A stretch of 15,826 bases of DNA, taken from positions 1 to 15,826 of the forward strand of contig JAEWAC010000364.1 of the NCBI GenBank assembly GCA_023391895.1. The letters run 5' to 3'. A program made the translations under genes and the position numbers. The first letter of the stretch is position 1; every line of letters begins with the position of its first letter. Origin of the DNA: Bacteroidota bacterium. GTDB lineage: Bacteria > Bacteroidota > Bacteroidia > Chitinophagales > Chitinophagaceae. Below are positions 1 through 6,959 of the stretch, one piece after another. The notes under the pieces are model-generated. The model made no database searches. It saw nothing but the letters and a program-made list of their open reading frames with translations, and was not told the origin of the DNA.

Positions 1-164
1 ATACGCAGTAGGTTTCGATCAGCCGCTAAATCTATTTACCAATTTTGATCACAGATTAGTATCAGTCCATTTTATTGTTCACTGGTTTCCAAAGTACACT
101 GGAACATACTTATATGCCTGAAATGATCTTTAATTGAATAAATTAGATCAACAAACTGGCGATT
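1..164. other. left-edge non-coding stretch
   Basis: This stretch lies between the window edge and the first gene. I see no convincing coding frame, RNA gene or clear TTTG/TAnnTTTG promoter pair. It is AT-rich just before the downstream start codon and probably holds that gene's promoter, but I cannot place one. Confidence 0.3.
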
Positions 165-743
165 ATGAAATTTCCACTTACCAGCCTGCTGACCTGGCTG
201 CTGCATACTGTTGGTTTTTTTAAGCGGCATTTAGCAGTGATCCTGATGTTGGGACTGATCGCTGCCTTTGGCAGGGTGATACAACTGGGAGGCTTTGGCG
301 AGATCACCTCCTGGATGAACATTTCACTGGAAGTAGTGGTAGAATCTGCCAGAATCCTGTTGTTTTTATATGCTTTAGGGTTGGCCGACGTGAGACGAGG
401 CACGTTGCGGATAAAGCGCTTGTTTACAGATAAAATTAGCCGAAGACAGCAGGTAAGGGTGGCCCGGCAAACACTAAAGCAACATTGGCTTTCGGTCCTG
501 TGCAATGTTATGGTCTTTTTACTCATAGCAGCAGGTATCAACTATTTGATTGATCTATTAGCCTATGAAACCTGTCTTTATCTTTCGTTGAAACAAGATG
601 GAATACTGGCGGCAGATGCTTCAGAATGGACGATCTTATTGTTTTTTAAAAACCTATCTGTTATTCCTTTTACATTAGTTTTTGAGGCAATATTCTTACT
701 TTGGATCACTAACAAAATTCAAAACAGAGCACCAGCTCTGTAG
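165..743 (+). CDS. small integral membrane protein, function unknown
   Basis: I do not recognise the family. The 192-residue product has about four hydrophobic segments, near residues 22-40, 54-75, 108-133 and 156-182. A very basic loop separates segments two and three (residues 77-106, with many Arg and Lys including RRGTLRIKR), which probably faces the cytoplasm. The N-terminus is a hydrophobic lead-in and not a cleavable signal peptide. The ATG at 165 is the first start in the frame; there is no Shine-Dalgarno sequence, as is usual in Bacteroidota. A 7-bp hairpin (724-741) overlaps the stop codon but has no T-run. The gene is 195 nt from the sulfatase start and has no mannose- or glycan-related signature, so it is probably not part of the PUL. 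It could be a small membrane-anchored accessory protein. The reading frame is solid and the function is unknown. Confidence 0.75.
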   Translation: MKFPLTSLLTWLLHTVGFFKRHLAVILMLGLIAAFGRVIQLGGFGEITSWMNISLEVVVESARILLFLYALGLADVRRGTLRIKRLFTDKISRRQQVRVARQTLKQHWLSVLCNVMVFLLIAAGINYLIDLLAYETCLYLSLKQDGILAADASEWTILLFFKNLSVIPFTLVFEAIFLLWITNKIQNRAPAL

Positions 744-870
744 GAGTGAGTTTATAGTAGGCTGCCATTCCAATTGGTGTTACAACTTGTGAGCAATATG
801 GGTTATTCAACTGTTTTAGTTTTACTTGTAAATAATTGAAAGTCCCAATTTTTTGGTAGAATACCCTATA

Positions 871-903
871 TTTGAATGTACATACATAGTGTCATATGAT
901 TTG
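871..903 (+). promoter_or_regulatory. probable sulfatase promoter
   Basis: TTTG at 871-874 could serve as the -33 element. It is followed after 20 nt by TATGATTTG (895-903), which resembles the Bacteroidota -7 consensus TAnnTTTG with one extra base. The proposed operator (875-888) lies between the two. Transcription from here would start near 910, leaving a leader of about 30 nt before ATG 939 but almost none before GTG 915, which favours the ATG. An alternative -7 match, TATATTTG at 867-874, lacks a properly spaced -33 element. Confidence 0.4.
875..888. promoter_or_regulatory. operator site 1, candidate GntR-family binding site
   Basis: The sequence is AATGTA-CA-TACATA, an inverted repeat of ATGTA and TACAT arms with a 2-bp centre. 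The same pattern recurs at 3457-3470 and 12927-12940. Here it sits between the likely -33 and -7 elements of the sulfatase gene, a position that suits repression. The link to the regulator encoded at 2641-3369 is inference from recurrence and proximity. Confidence 0.6.
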
Positions 904-938
904 TATTTAGTTCAGTGGCTAAAACCTGCAAATTTGAA

Positions 939-2498
939 ATGAATTACCTGAAATACTATTTGAAGTTGGTGACCTCAGGTTGCTTATTGACTATTCTCTT
1001 TACATCTAACGTATATACGCAAACAAGCAAGAAGTCTGATAAGCCGAATATTATATTTATTATGTCTGATGACCATGCATATCAGGCTATCAGTGCCTAT
1101 GGTTCTCAACTTATCAAAACCCCATACATAGACAGAATAGCAAGGGAAGGAGTTTTGATGAAAGAAGCGGCCGTAACCAATTCTGTTTGCAGTCCAAGCC
1201 GCGCCGTGATCCTTACCGGAAAGTATTCTCATTTAAATGGCATGAAGGATAACGGGACTTATTTCGATGGCCAGCAACAAACACTTCCGAAAATATTTAA
1301 ACAAAATGGCTATCGTACGGCAATAGTGGGTAAGTGGCACTTATTCAGCACTCCAACAGGGTTTGATTATTGGGATATATTGCCGGACCAGGGAAATTAT
1401 TATAATCCCAAATTCATAAAGAATGGTAAGGATACGGTATACATGGGCTATGTCACAGATATTATTACTGATATGGCCTTGAACTGGATCAGCCAAAATA
1501 AAGAAGAAGCTCCTTTCTTCCTGATGCTGCATCATAAAGCCCCGCATCGGAATGTAATGCCGCCATTAAAATATTTGGATAAATATAATGACCGAAAGTT
1601 TCCTTTACCATCCAACTTTTATGACGATTATTCAGGAAGAGCCGCTTTGCAATTACAAAAGGTGACCATGCATGAGCATTTGGATATTCGCTATGACAGC
1701 AAAATTCCTTGTGATACATGCCCCATTAATCCAATAAACGATTGGGCGCCCGCTGAGTTTCAAAGAGAAATAGAACGCTTAACGCCAGCTGAAAGAAAAA
1801 TATGGGATGCCGCTTATCAGAGAGAGTATGAGAATTTTAAAAAGCTCAAAACTAGGGATGAAGTAGTGCGATTCCAATTCCAGCGATATATGGAAGATTA
1901 TCTCAGGTGTGTTAATTCAGTTGATGATAATATTGGGCGGGTGCTTAAATTTCTTGACGACAACGGCATGGCGGAAAATACTATTGTTGTATACATGTCC
2001 GATCAGGGCTTTTTTTTAGGAGAACATGGTTTGTATGACAAAAGGTTTATGTATAAAGAATCTTTCAAAACCCCAATGATGATCCGGTATCCGGCAGCCT
2101 TTAAAGGTGGTAAAAAAATTAATGAATATGTGCTGAATTTAGACATAGCGCCTACTTTACTGGATCTTTCAGGCATTGCAGTTCCAGCCGATATGCAGGG
2201 TCAAACAATGAAGCTGCTGTTAGAAAGGGGAAAAGACAAAAACTGGAGAAAAGAAATATATTACCATTATTATGAAAGATCTTTTGGACTAACAAGGCAT
2301 TACGGAATCCGTACAGAACGGTATAAGCTCATACGCTTCTATGATCCTGTTGACTCCTGGGAGTTGTACGATCTTAAAAAGGATCCCAACGAGATGAGAA
2401 ATTTATATGCCGATCCTGCTTATACTGGAGTTGTAAAAGATCTGAAAGCTCGGCTTAAAGCACTTCAGGAAAAGTATAAAGATGATGTGAATAACTAA
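939..2498 (+). CDS. secreted S1-family sulfatase, GlcNAc-6-sulfatase-like
   Basis: This is predicted to hydrolyse a sulfate ester on a sugar, in the periplasm or at the cell surface. Numbered from ATG 939 (519 residues), a signal peptide covers about residues 1-28, ending near VYTQ. The metal-binding MSDD follows at 42-45. The formylglycine motif CSPSR is at 84-88, so C84 is the residue that an anaerobic sulfatase-maturating enzyme, encoded elsewhere, would have to modify. GKWH (131-134), the HHKAPH stretch (198-203), MSDQG (353-357) and the lysine of FKTP (K377) complete a normal S1 active site. The DDHAYQAISAYG stretch and the C-terminal HYGIRTERYKLI block resemble Bacteroides mucin-desulfating and GlcNAc-6-sulfatases (S1_11-like), but the exact subfamily and bond are uncertain. 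The frame opens at GTG 915; ATG 939 gives a cleaner signal peptide and a sensible leader. It is transcribed from its own operator-bearing promoter and faces the regulator gene. Confidence 0.9.
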   Translation: MNYLKYYLKLVTSGCLLTILFTSNVYTQTSKKSDKPNIIFIMSDDHAYQAISAYGSQLIKTPYIDRIAREGVLMKEAAVTNSVCSPSRAVILTGKYSHLNGMKDNGTYFDGQQQTLPKIFKQNGYRTAIVGKWHLFSTPTGFDYWDILPDQGNYYNPKFIKNGKDTVYMGYVTDIITDMALNWISQNKEEAPFFLMLHHKAPHRNVMPPLKYLDKYNDRKFPLPSNFYDDYSGRAALQLQKVTMHEHLDIRYDSKIPCDTCPINPINDWAPAEFQREIERLTPAERKIWDAAYQREYENFKKLKTRDEVVRFQFQRYMEDYLRCVNSVDDNIGRVLKFLDDNGMAENTIVVYMSDQGFFLGEHGLYDKRFMYKESFKTPMMIRYPAAFKGGKKINEYVLNLDIAPTLLDLSGIAVPADMQGQTMKLLLERGKDKNWRKEIYYHYYERSFGLTRHYGIRTERYKLIRFYDPVDSWELYDLKKDPNEMRNLYADPAYTGVVKDLKARLKALQEKYKDDVNN

Positions 2499-2508
2499 TG
2501 ATAGATAA

Positions 2509-2614
2509 AGCTCATTTCATAAATAGTTGTTGATGTAGTTGAGTTTGCATATCCCGTTTAACGCGACCCAGATTTAGGCCAATACAAGTGCTGTAAGTAT
2601 TTATGAAATGAGCT
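2509..2614. repeat. 106-bp element with perfect 17-bp terminal inverted repeats
   Basis: The arm AGCTCATTTCATAAATA (2509-2525) recurs as its exact reverse complement at 2598-2614, separated by 72 nt that have no obvious internal pairing. It fills the gap between the convergent sulfatase and regulator genes. Neither side has a T-run and the loop is too long for a classic intrinsic terminator. No clear target-site duplication flanks it. It could be a small non-autonomous mobile element (MITE-like), a relic of one, or a long-range hairpin that ends both convergent transcripts. Confidence 0.6.
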
Positions 2615-2640
2615 GTAGTAAGGCTTTGCCGGCTAATGGT

Positions 2641-3369
2641 TTATTCTCTCCGGCTTTCGACCGTATAAACAAAGCTGTCTGCCCTGTAATAGCCAAGGTT
2701 GTACTCAATAGGTCTTTCTCCCTGGTCAAAAACAAATCTTTTTCTTAACAGTATCGGGCTTCCTGGCTCAATTTCAAGTTTTGAACTGATGAACTTATCT
2801 GCACCTTTTGCACTGATTTCCTCTTTCGATAAATTGGCTATAACCGAATAGTCTTTTTCCAGGATCTCATAAAGAGGACGTTGAAAATCTTCTTCACCGG
2901 TTAGTCCCACGCGTGGATGAAAATACGAAACAAAATAAACAAAAGGACCTTCCGGCCGGCCTCTTAGCCGCTCCAGTTTAAGGACTTTTTTATTGGAGCT
3001 TAGATCAAAGAAATGCGCCAGCATTTCATCAGGATATTCCCAGCTAACATGCAGTTCAAAATTTTTTATGGGTATCCCTCTCGCCTTCATTTCCTGGGAA
3101 AAACTAAGCCAGTTGTTGGACTTTGAACTTACAGAAGCTTCCGCAACCTTGGTTCCAATTCCTTTCTTCCTAATCAGCAAACCCTCATAGACTAATTTAT
3201 TCAAAGCCTGCCTTAAAGTCGTTCTGGATATGGCTAGTTGTTTAGCAAGGTCAACCTCATTGGGAAGAAACTTCGTTGCGTATTCGGGGTCTTTAATTAA
3301 AGTTCGAAGCAATTCCTCCGCTTGAATATGTAAAGGCACAGGGCTTTTATGATCTATGGAAAGTTTCAT
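2641..3369 (-). CDS. GntR-family transcriptional regulator, HutC/UTRA type
   Basis: This is a cytoplasmic DNA-binding protein that responds to a small ligand. Of 242 residues, about 8-76 form the GntR winged helix-turn-helix: the VPLHIQAEELL helix, LPNEVDLAKQLAISRTTLRQA with the recognition helix near 47-60, then the wing GLLIRKKGIGTKV. Residues from about 88 to 236 match the UTRA effector-binding fold, with FSQEMKARG at its start, LERLRG in the middle and the conserved ending RPIEYNLGYYRAD. UTRA proteins commonly sense sugar phosphates or other metabolites. Here mannose-6-phosphate or a mannoside is a reasonable guess, because a ManA-like gene is in the presumed regulon. It is divergent from susC and convergent with the sulfatase. 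A 14-bp symmetric site recurs in the shared intergenic region and at two other promoters. Family assignment is firm; ligand and sign of control are inferred. Confidence 0.93.
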   Translation of the reverse strand: MKLSIDHKSPVPLHIQAEELLRTLIKDPEYATKFLPNEVDLAKQLAISRTTLRQALNKLVYEGLLIRKKGIGTKVAEASVSSKSNNWLSFSQEMKARGIPIKNFELHVSWEYPDEMLAHFFDLSSNKKVLKLERLRGRPEGPFVYFVSYFHPRVGLTGEEDFQRPLYEILEKDYSVIANLSKEEISAKGADKFISSKLEIEPGSPILLRKRFVFDQGERPIEYNLGYYRADSFVYTVESRRE

Positions 3370-3418
3370 CTAAAAAGTAGATTAAAAATAATTTTTTGGA
3401 GAAAAAATAAATTTTCTG

Positions 3419-3450
3419 CAAAGTAAATGCAATTTGTTCTATATTCACAA
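3419..3450 (-). promoter_or_regulatory. possible regulator gene promoter
   Basis: On the minus strand, TTG (3450-3448) is followed after 21 nt by TTACTTTG (3426-3419), one mismatch from TAnnTTTG. It would give a leader of roughly 45 nt to the start codon at 3369. Operator site 2 lies just upstream of the -33 element, so autoregulation is possible. The match is imperfect. Confidence 0.35.
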
Positions 3451-3480
3451 TGTCATTATGTATGTACATATATAATTTTC
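3433..3480 (+). promoter_or_regulatory. probable susC promoter, exact -7 element ambiguous
   Basis: Two readings are possible. TTTG at 3433-3436 is followed after 20 nt by TATGTATG (3457-3464), one mismatch from TAnnTTTG and overlapping the operator. Alternatively TAATTTTC (3473-3480) is the -7 element; this puts the operator just upstream of -7, as at the other two sites, but then there is no good -33 match. In either case operator 3457-3470 would block RNA polymerase. Confidence 0.4.
3457..3470. promoter_or_regulatory. operator site 2, candidate GntR-family binding site
   Basis: The sequence is TATGTA-TG-TACATA, matching (T/A)ATGTA-NN-TACATA. A second overlapping symmetry, centred on 3465/3466, pairs 10 of 11 positions across 3455-3476. 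The site is shared by the divergent regulator and susC genes, the classical place for a regulator of this type to act on itself and its target. Confidence 0.65.
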
Positions 3481-3685
3481 TGACGATTACTTCTGTTATG
3501 AGAAATCTGCTACACTATTCTAAAAGGAAGGGAAGATTGTTTTTTTGTCTGCAACGGCTCTCTGCTTTTCCTTAGTTTTTTCATTTGCTGCAATTAAAGA
3601 CGCAGCGGTTTCCCACATCAATTTTTTGCGCGGATAACTTTTCTGAATTCATTACAACTCTAAGTATGGAGTTCAATTAATTTTT

Positions 3686-6600
3686 ATGAAATACTTTTCA
3701 CGTTATTGCTTCATGCCGACCAAAACTAACAGGATGAACCATTCAAATCCTGCTTCCGTGTATCTATTACTACACGATACCATTCGAAGAACTATTTTTA
3801 ACTTAATGGCCTTTTTAAAAGGCTCTGATAATCTGATCAGGAGTGGTTCTGCTAAACATAAAACAGCACTCCTTGCATTTTTTATACTGCTGATCGGGGC
3901 TTCAGTTCATGCTCAAAATGCCTTCCCAATCCGGGGTACTGTCTATAATAATACGGGCACGCCCTTAGCTGGCGTTTCCGTTACCATTAAGGGAACAGCA
4001 ATCGGTACAACTACTGATACTACAGGAAGCTTTCAGATTAATGTAAATCAAGGACAAACCCTGGTTTTTAGTATGATAGGATACGGTGCGATGGAGCAAA
4101 TTATTAATAGTGGAAGTTCGTTATCGATTGTACTTACCTCCAATGCCTCTTCATTAGAAGATGTAGTTGTAATTGGTTATGGCGCACGGAAAAGAGGAAC
4201 GCTGGCCGGTGCCGTTTCGTCGGTTACAAGTTCTGAGATTGTTACAACAAAAAACGAGAATGTGCAAAACATGCTCACCGGTAAAGTGGCGGGTCTGCGT
4301 GTTGTACAAAACAGCGGTGAGCCAGGAAGTTTTGACAACTCTTTTGATATAAGAGGTCTTGGTAGTCCCTTAGTTGTCATTGATGGGGTTCCCAGGAACA
4401 ATATTACCCGCCTTAATCCTGCAGAGATTGAGAGCATCTCGGTATTGAAAGATGCTTCCGCGGCTATTTATGGTGTTCGGGCTGCTAATGGAGTGGTATT
4501 AATTACGACCAAAAAGGGAAAGAAAGGTGCTGTACAGCTGAACTACAACGGTACATACGGATTACAGGTGCCTTCCAAATTGCCGAAGCCTGTTGGGATC
4601 TTGGACTATATGACCTTGGTTAATGAACAGCGCATGCACAACGTGAACGGCGGGACGCCGCTGTATACAGAAGCTGATTTTGAGGCTTATAGAAATGGCA
4701 CAAAGACTGCTTCCAATTGGCACGAGGCCATCATAAGAGATCATGCACCTTTTACACAACATGACATTAGTGTTTCTGGCGGCAGTGAGAATACCACCTA
4801 TTTTGCCAGTCTTGGCTATATGACGCAGGATGGGATTTTCAAAAGTGACGATCTAAAATATAAGCGTTTTAACCTGCGGTCGAACCTTAATTCAAAAATT
4901 TCAAAAAGCCTGACTTTTGATGTTAATCTGAATGGCATTTTAGATCAAAAAGATCAGCCTTATATTTCTCCATGGTATGTATTCCGTAGCCTTTGGTACC
5001 AACCACCAATACAAAATATCTATGCCAATAATAATCCGGCCTACTTCAACAATGTTCCCAGCAATCTGAATGGTCTTGCGCATTCCATGTCTGATGTGAA
5101 CGGTTATATGATTTTGGCCAATAAATGGTTCCAGTCATCGGTAAGCCTGAATTACGAGATTCCTTTTGTAAAAGGGTTAAACCTGAAAGGATTGTATAGT
5201 TATGACTTCAATACGAATAATAATAAAATTTACATGAAGTCCTATAACTTATACAATTATAACGCCAGTACAAATACCTATATCCCTGTTCAGCAACAAA
5301 CGCCGGCAACTATCAGAAGAGAGTATGCTGAATTCCCATCTGATTTGATGCAGCTGCAGTTGAATTATAGCAAATCTTTCCTCAATGCACATAATGTAAA
5401 TGCCCTTTTACTGTATGAAAAAGGTATACGCAGTGCGGATAACCTGTTTGCTCAAAGAGAGCTTTCACTCGCCGTTGATCAATTGCTGGCAGGCAATAGT
5501 ACCAATCAACAGGGTAATATGTCCTCAGGCAATTTATACAAGACAGTCAATGCCTCTTACGTAGGACGTTTTGCCTATGACTTTAGAAGTAAGTATCTGG
5601 CTGAATTTACTTTTAGAGTGGATGGTTCCTCCAAGTTCGCACCAAAGGAACAATGGGGTTTCTTCCCTGCTGGATTTTTGGGATGGCGTATCTCAGAAGA
5701 AGGTTTCTTCCAAAAATCTTCAGCGCTTTCATTCATCAACAATTTGAAGTTACGAGCATCGTATGGTATTACCGGAGACGAGAATGCTTCAACCTACCAG
5801 TTTATTACAGGGTATAATTATCCTGTGGGTGGTAATCCAACCGGTTTACCTGCGGGTGCCGTATTTGACGGAGCTTTTGTAAGTGCCGTTCAAAGTAAAG
5901 GTTTGGCTAACCCTTACATTTCCTGGTATACTGCCAGCATGTTAAATGTGGGTTTTGATTTTGAAGCCTGGAATGGTTTGCTGGGCATCACATTGGATTA
6001 TTTTGAACGTGAAAGGAGCGGACTTCTCGCTACTCAATCATTAACCTTACCAGACGTTGTAGGCGTGGGTCTGCCGCAAGAAAACCTGAATGGTGACCTG
6101 TCAAGAGGTATTGATCTTGATTTAACCCACAGGAACCGGTTGGGCAAGTTGAATTATAATATCAAAGGTACGTTCGGACTCACCCGTACCATGAATACGA
6201 CTCGGGTACAGGCAAGAGCTGGTAACTCATATCTGAACTGGAATAATAGTACATACACGGCCAATCGTTGGAATAATATTTATTGGGGTTACGGGTCAAA
6301 TGGACAATTTCAATCTTATGAGCAGATTGTAAATAGTGGTGTTTATGTTCCGAGACATACGGTTATTGGTGATTATATATATGATGACTGGAATGGCGAT
6401 GGCCAAATTAGCACCCAGGACAACCGCCCGATATCTGTTTCCGGCCTTCCTTTAATAACCTATGGTTTTAATATTGGAGCCGAATACAAAGGTTTGGATT
6501 TAAGCATGACCTGGAGTGGCGCCGGCCGGGTTTATGCTTCTTACTTCGAACAGTTGAATACACCCTTATGGGCAGGTGGTGGAGCCTTAGAGCAATTCCT

Positions 6601-6949
6601 GGATCGTTGGCGTCCTGCGGATCCCAAAGCAGATCCCTATGATCCTAATACCGAATGGATACCCGGACACTTTGCATACACAGGTACCGTGCCCTATACA
6701 AATACCCTGGCCAATGCCTCAAGTGCTGCTTATTTAAGGCTAAAAACAGTAGAGCTGGGATACACCATACCAAATAGGCATTTGTCACGCATTGGAATAA
6801 AAGGTTTACGGGTGTATGCTAATGGTTATAACCTGCTGACGTTTACTAAATTGAAATTTTTGGATCCGGAACGTCCGCCCAGCCGCGAATGGGGATACCT
6901 GTATCCTGTAGATAAGAAAATCACTTTTGGCCTTAATCTTCAACTTTAA
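3686..6949 (+). CDS. SusC/RagA-type TonB-dependent outer-membrane transporter
   Basis: This is the outer-membrane beta-barrel that imports glycan fragments using TonB energy, working with the SusD-like lipoprotein encoded next. Of 1087 residues, a hydrophobic signal core lies at about 59-74 (ALLAFFILLIGAS), with cleavage near VHAQ (74-77). A carboxypeptidase-regulatory-like beta-sandwich spans about 82-150 (IRGTVYNNTGTPLAGVSV). The TonB-box-like segment EDVVVIGYG is at 158-166. The plug follows from about 168, with DIRGLGSPLVVIDGVP at 221-236, and the barrel ends in the usual aromatic/hydrophobic strand at the C-terminus. A DWNGDGQI loop near residue 900 resembles a calcium-binding turn common in this family. 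The N-terminal extension before the signal core is unusually long; ATG 3806 (M41) is an alternative start that would shorten it. susD follows after 10 nt. Transcription is probably controlled by operator site 2. Confidence 0.95.
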   Translation: MKYFSRYCFMPTKTNRMNHSNPASVYLLLHDTIRRTIFNLMAFLKGSDNLIRSGSAKHKTALLAFFILLIGASVHAQNAFPIRGTVYNNTGTPLAGVSVTIKGTAIGTTTDTTGSFQINVNQGQTLVFSMIGYGAMEQIINSGSSLSIVLTSNASSLEDVVVIGYGARKRGTLAGAVSSVTSSEIVTTKNENVQNMLTGKVAGLRVVQNSGEPGSFDNSFDIRGLGSPLVVIDGVPRNNITRLNPAEIESISVLKDASAAIYGVRAANGVVLITTKKGKKGAVQLNYNGTYGLQVPSKLPKPVGILDYMTLVNEQRMHNVNGGTPLYTEADFEAYRNGTKTASNWHEAIIRDHAPFTQHDISVSGGSENTTYFASLGYMTQDGIFKSDDLKYKRFNLRSNLNSKISKSLTFDVNLNGILDQKDQPYISPWYVFRSLWYQPPIQNIYANNNPAYFNNVPSNLNGLAHSMSDVNGYMILANKWFQSSVSLNYEIPFVKGLNLKGLYSYDFNTNNNKIYMKSYNLYNYNASTNTYIPVQQQTPATIRREYAEFPSDLMQLQLNYSKSFLNAHNVNALLLYEKGIRSADNLFAQRELSLAVDQLLAGNSTNQQGNMSSGNLYKTVNASYVGRFAYDFRSKYLAEFTFRVDGSSKFAPKEQWGFFPAGFLGWRISEEGFFQKSSALSFINNLKLRASYGITGDENASTYQFITGYNYPVGGNPTGLPAGAVFDGAFVSAVQSKGLANPYISWYTASMLNVGFDFEAWNGLLGITLDYFERERSGLLATQSLTLPDVVGVGLPQENLNGDLSRGIDLDLTHRNRLGKLNYNIKGTFGLTRTMNTTRVQARAGNSYLNWNNSTYTANRWNNIYWGYGSNGQFQSYEQIVNSGVYVPRHTVIGDYIYDDWNGDGQISTQDNRPISVSGLPLITYGFNIGAEYKGLDLSMTWSGAGRVYASYFEQLNTPLWAGGGALEQFLDRWRPADPKADPYDPNTEWIPGHFAYTGTVPYTNTLANASSAAYLRLKTVELGYTIPNRHLSRIGIKGLRVYANGYNLLTFTKLKFLDPERPPSREWGYLYPVDKKITFGLNLQL

Positions 6950-6959
6950 TCGAGTCATA

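Larger units (their letters stand above)
3370..3685. other. divergent regulator/susC intergenic region with long susC leader
   Basis: These 316 bp separate the regulator start from the susC start. They contain operator site 2 and probable promoters in both directions. If susC transcription starts near 3470-3490, its leader is about 200 nt, much longer than that of the other units. The leader holds runs of T (3540-3547, 3576-3581), a weak 5-bp pairing around 3594-3613 and a possible 25-codon micro-ORF (3498-3575). I see no recognisable riboswitch or terminator in it. Confidence 0.5.

Noticed and set aside
143..541. 132-residue minus-strand open frame opposite the membrane protein gene
   Set aside because: It is antisense to a frame with clear transmembrane periodicity and has no coherent domain features, so it is read as a shadow frame.
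724..741. 7-bp hairpin overlapping the stop codon of the membrane protein gene
   Set aside because: ACAGAGC and GCTCTGT pair around a 4-nt loop, but no T-run follows and the stem is part of the coding sequence, so it was not called a terminator.
915..938. GTG start eight codons upstream of the sulfatase ATG
   Set aside because: The added residues MAKTCKFE precede an already complete signal peptide, and the likely promoter leaves almost no leader before 915.
3498..3575. 25-codon micro-ORF (MRNLLHYSKRKG...) in the susC leader
   Set aside because: It is short, rich in T-runs, has no Shine-Dalgarno sequence or recognisable leader-peptide composition, and chance ORFs of this size are common. Conservation data would be needed.
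6927..6959. Upstream in-frame ATG for susD overlapping the end of susC
   Set aside because: It would place 11 extra residues ahead of a standard lipoprotein signal; ATG 6960 gives normal 10-nt spacing.
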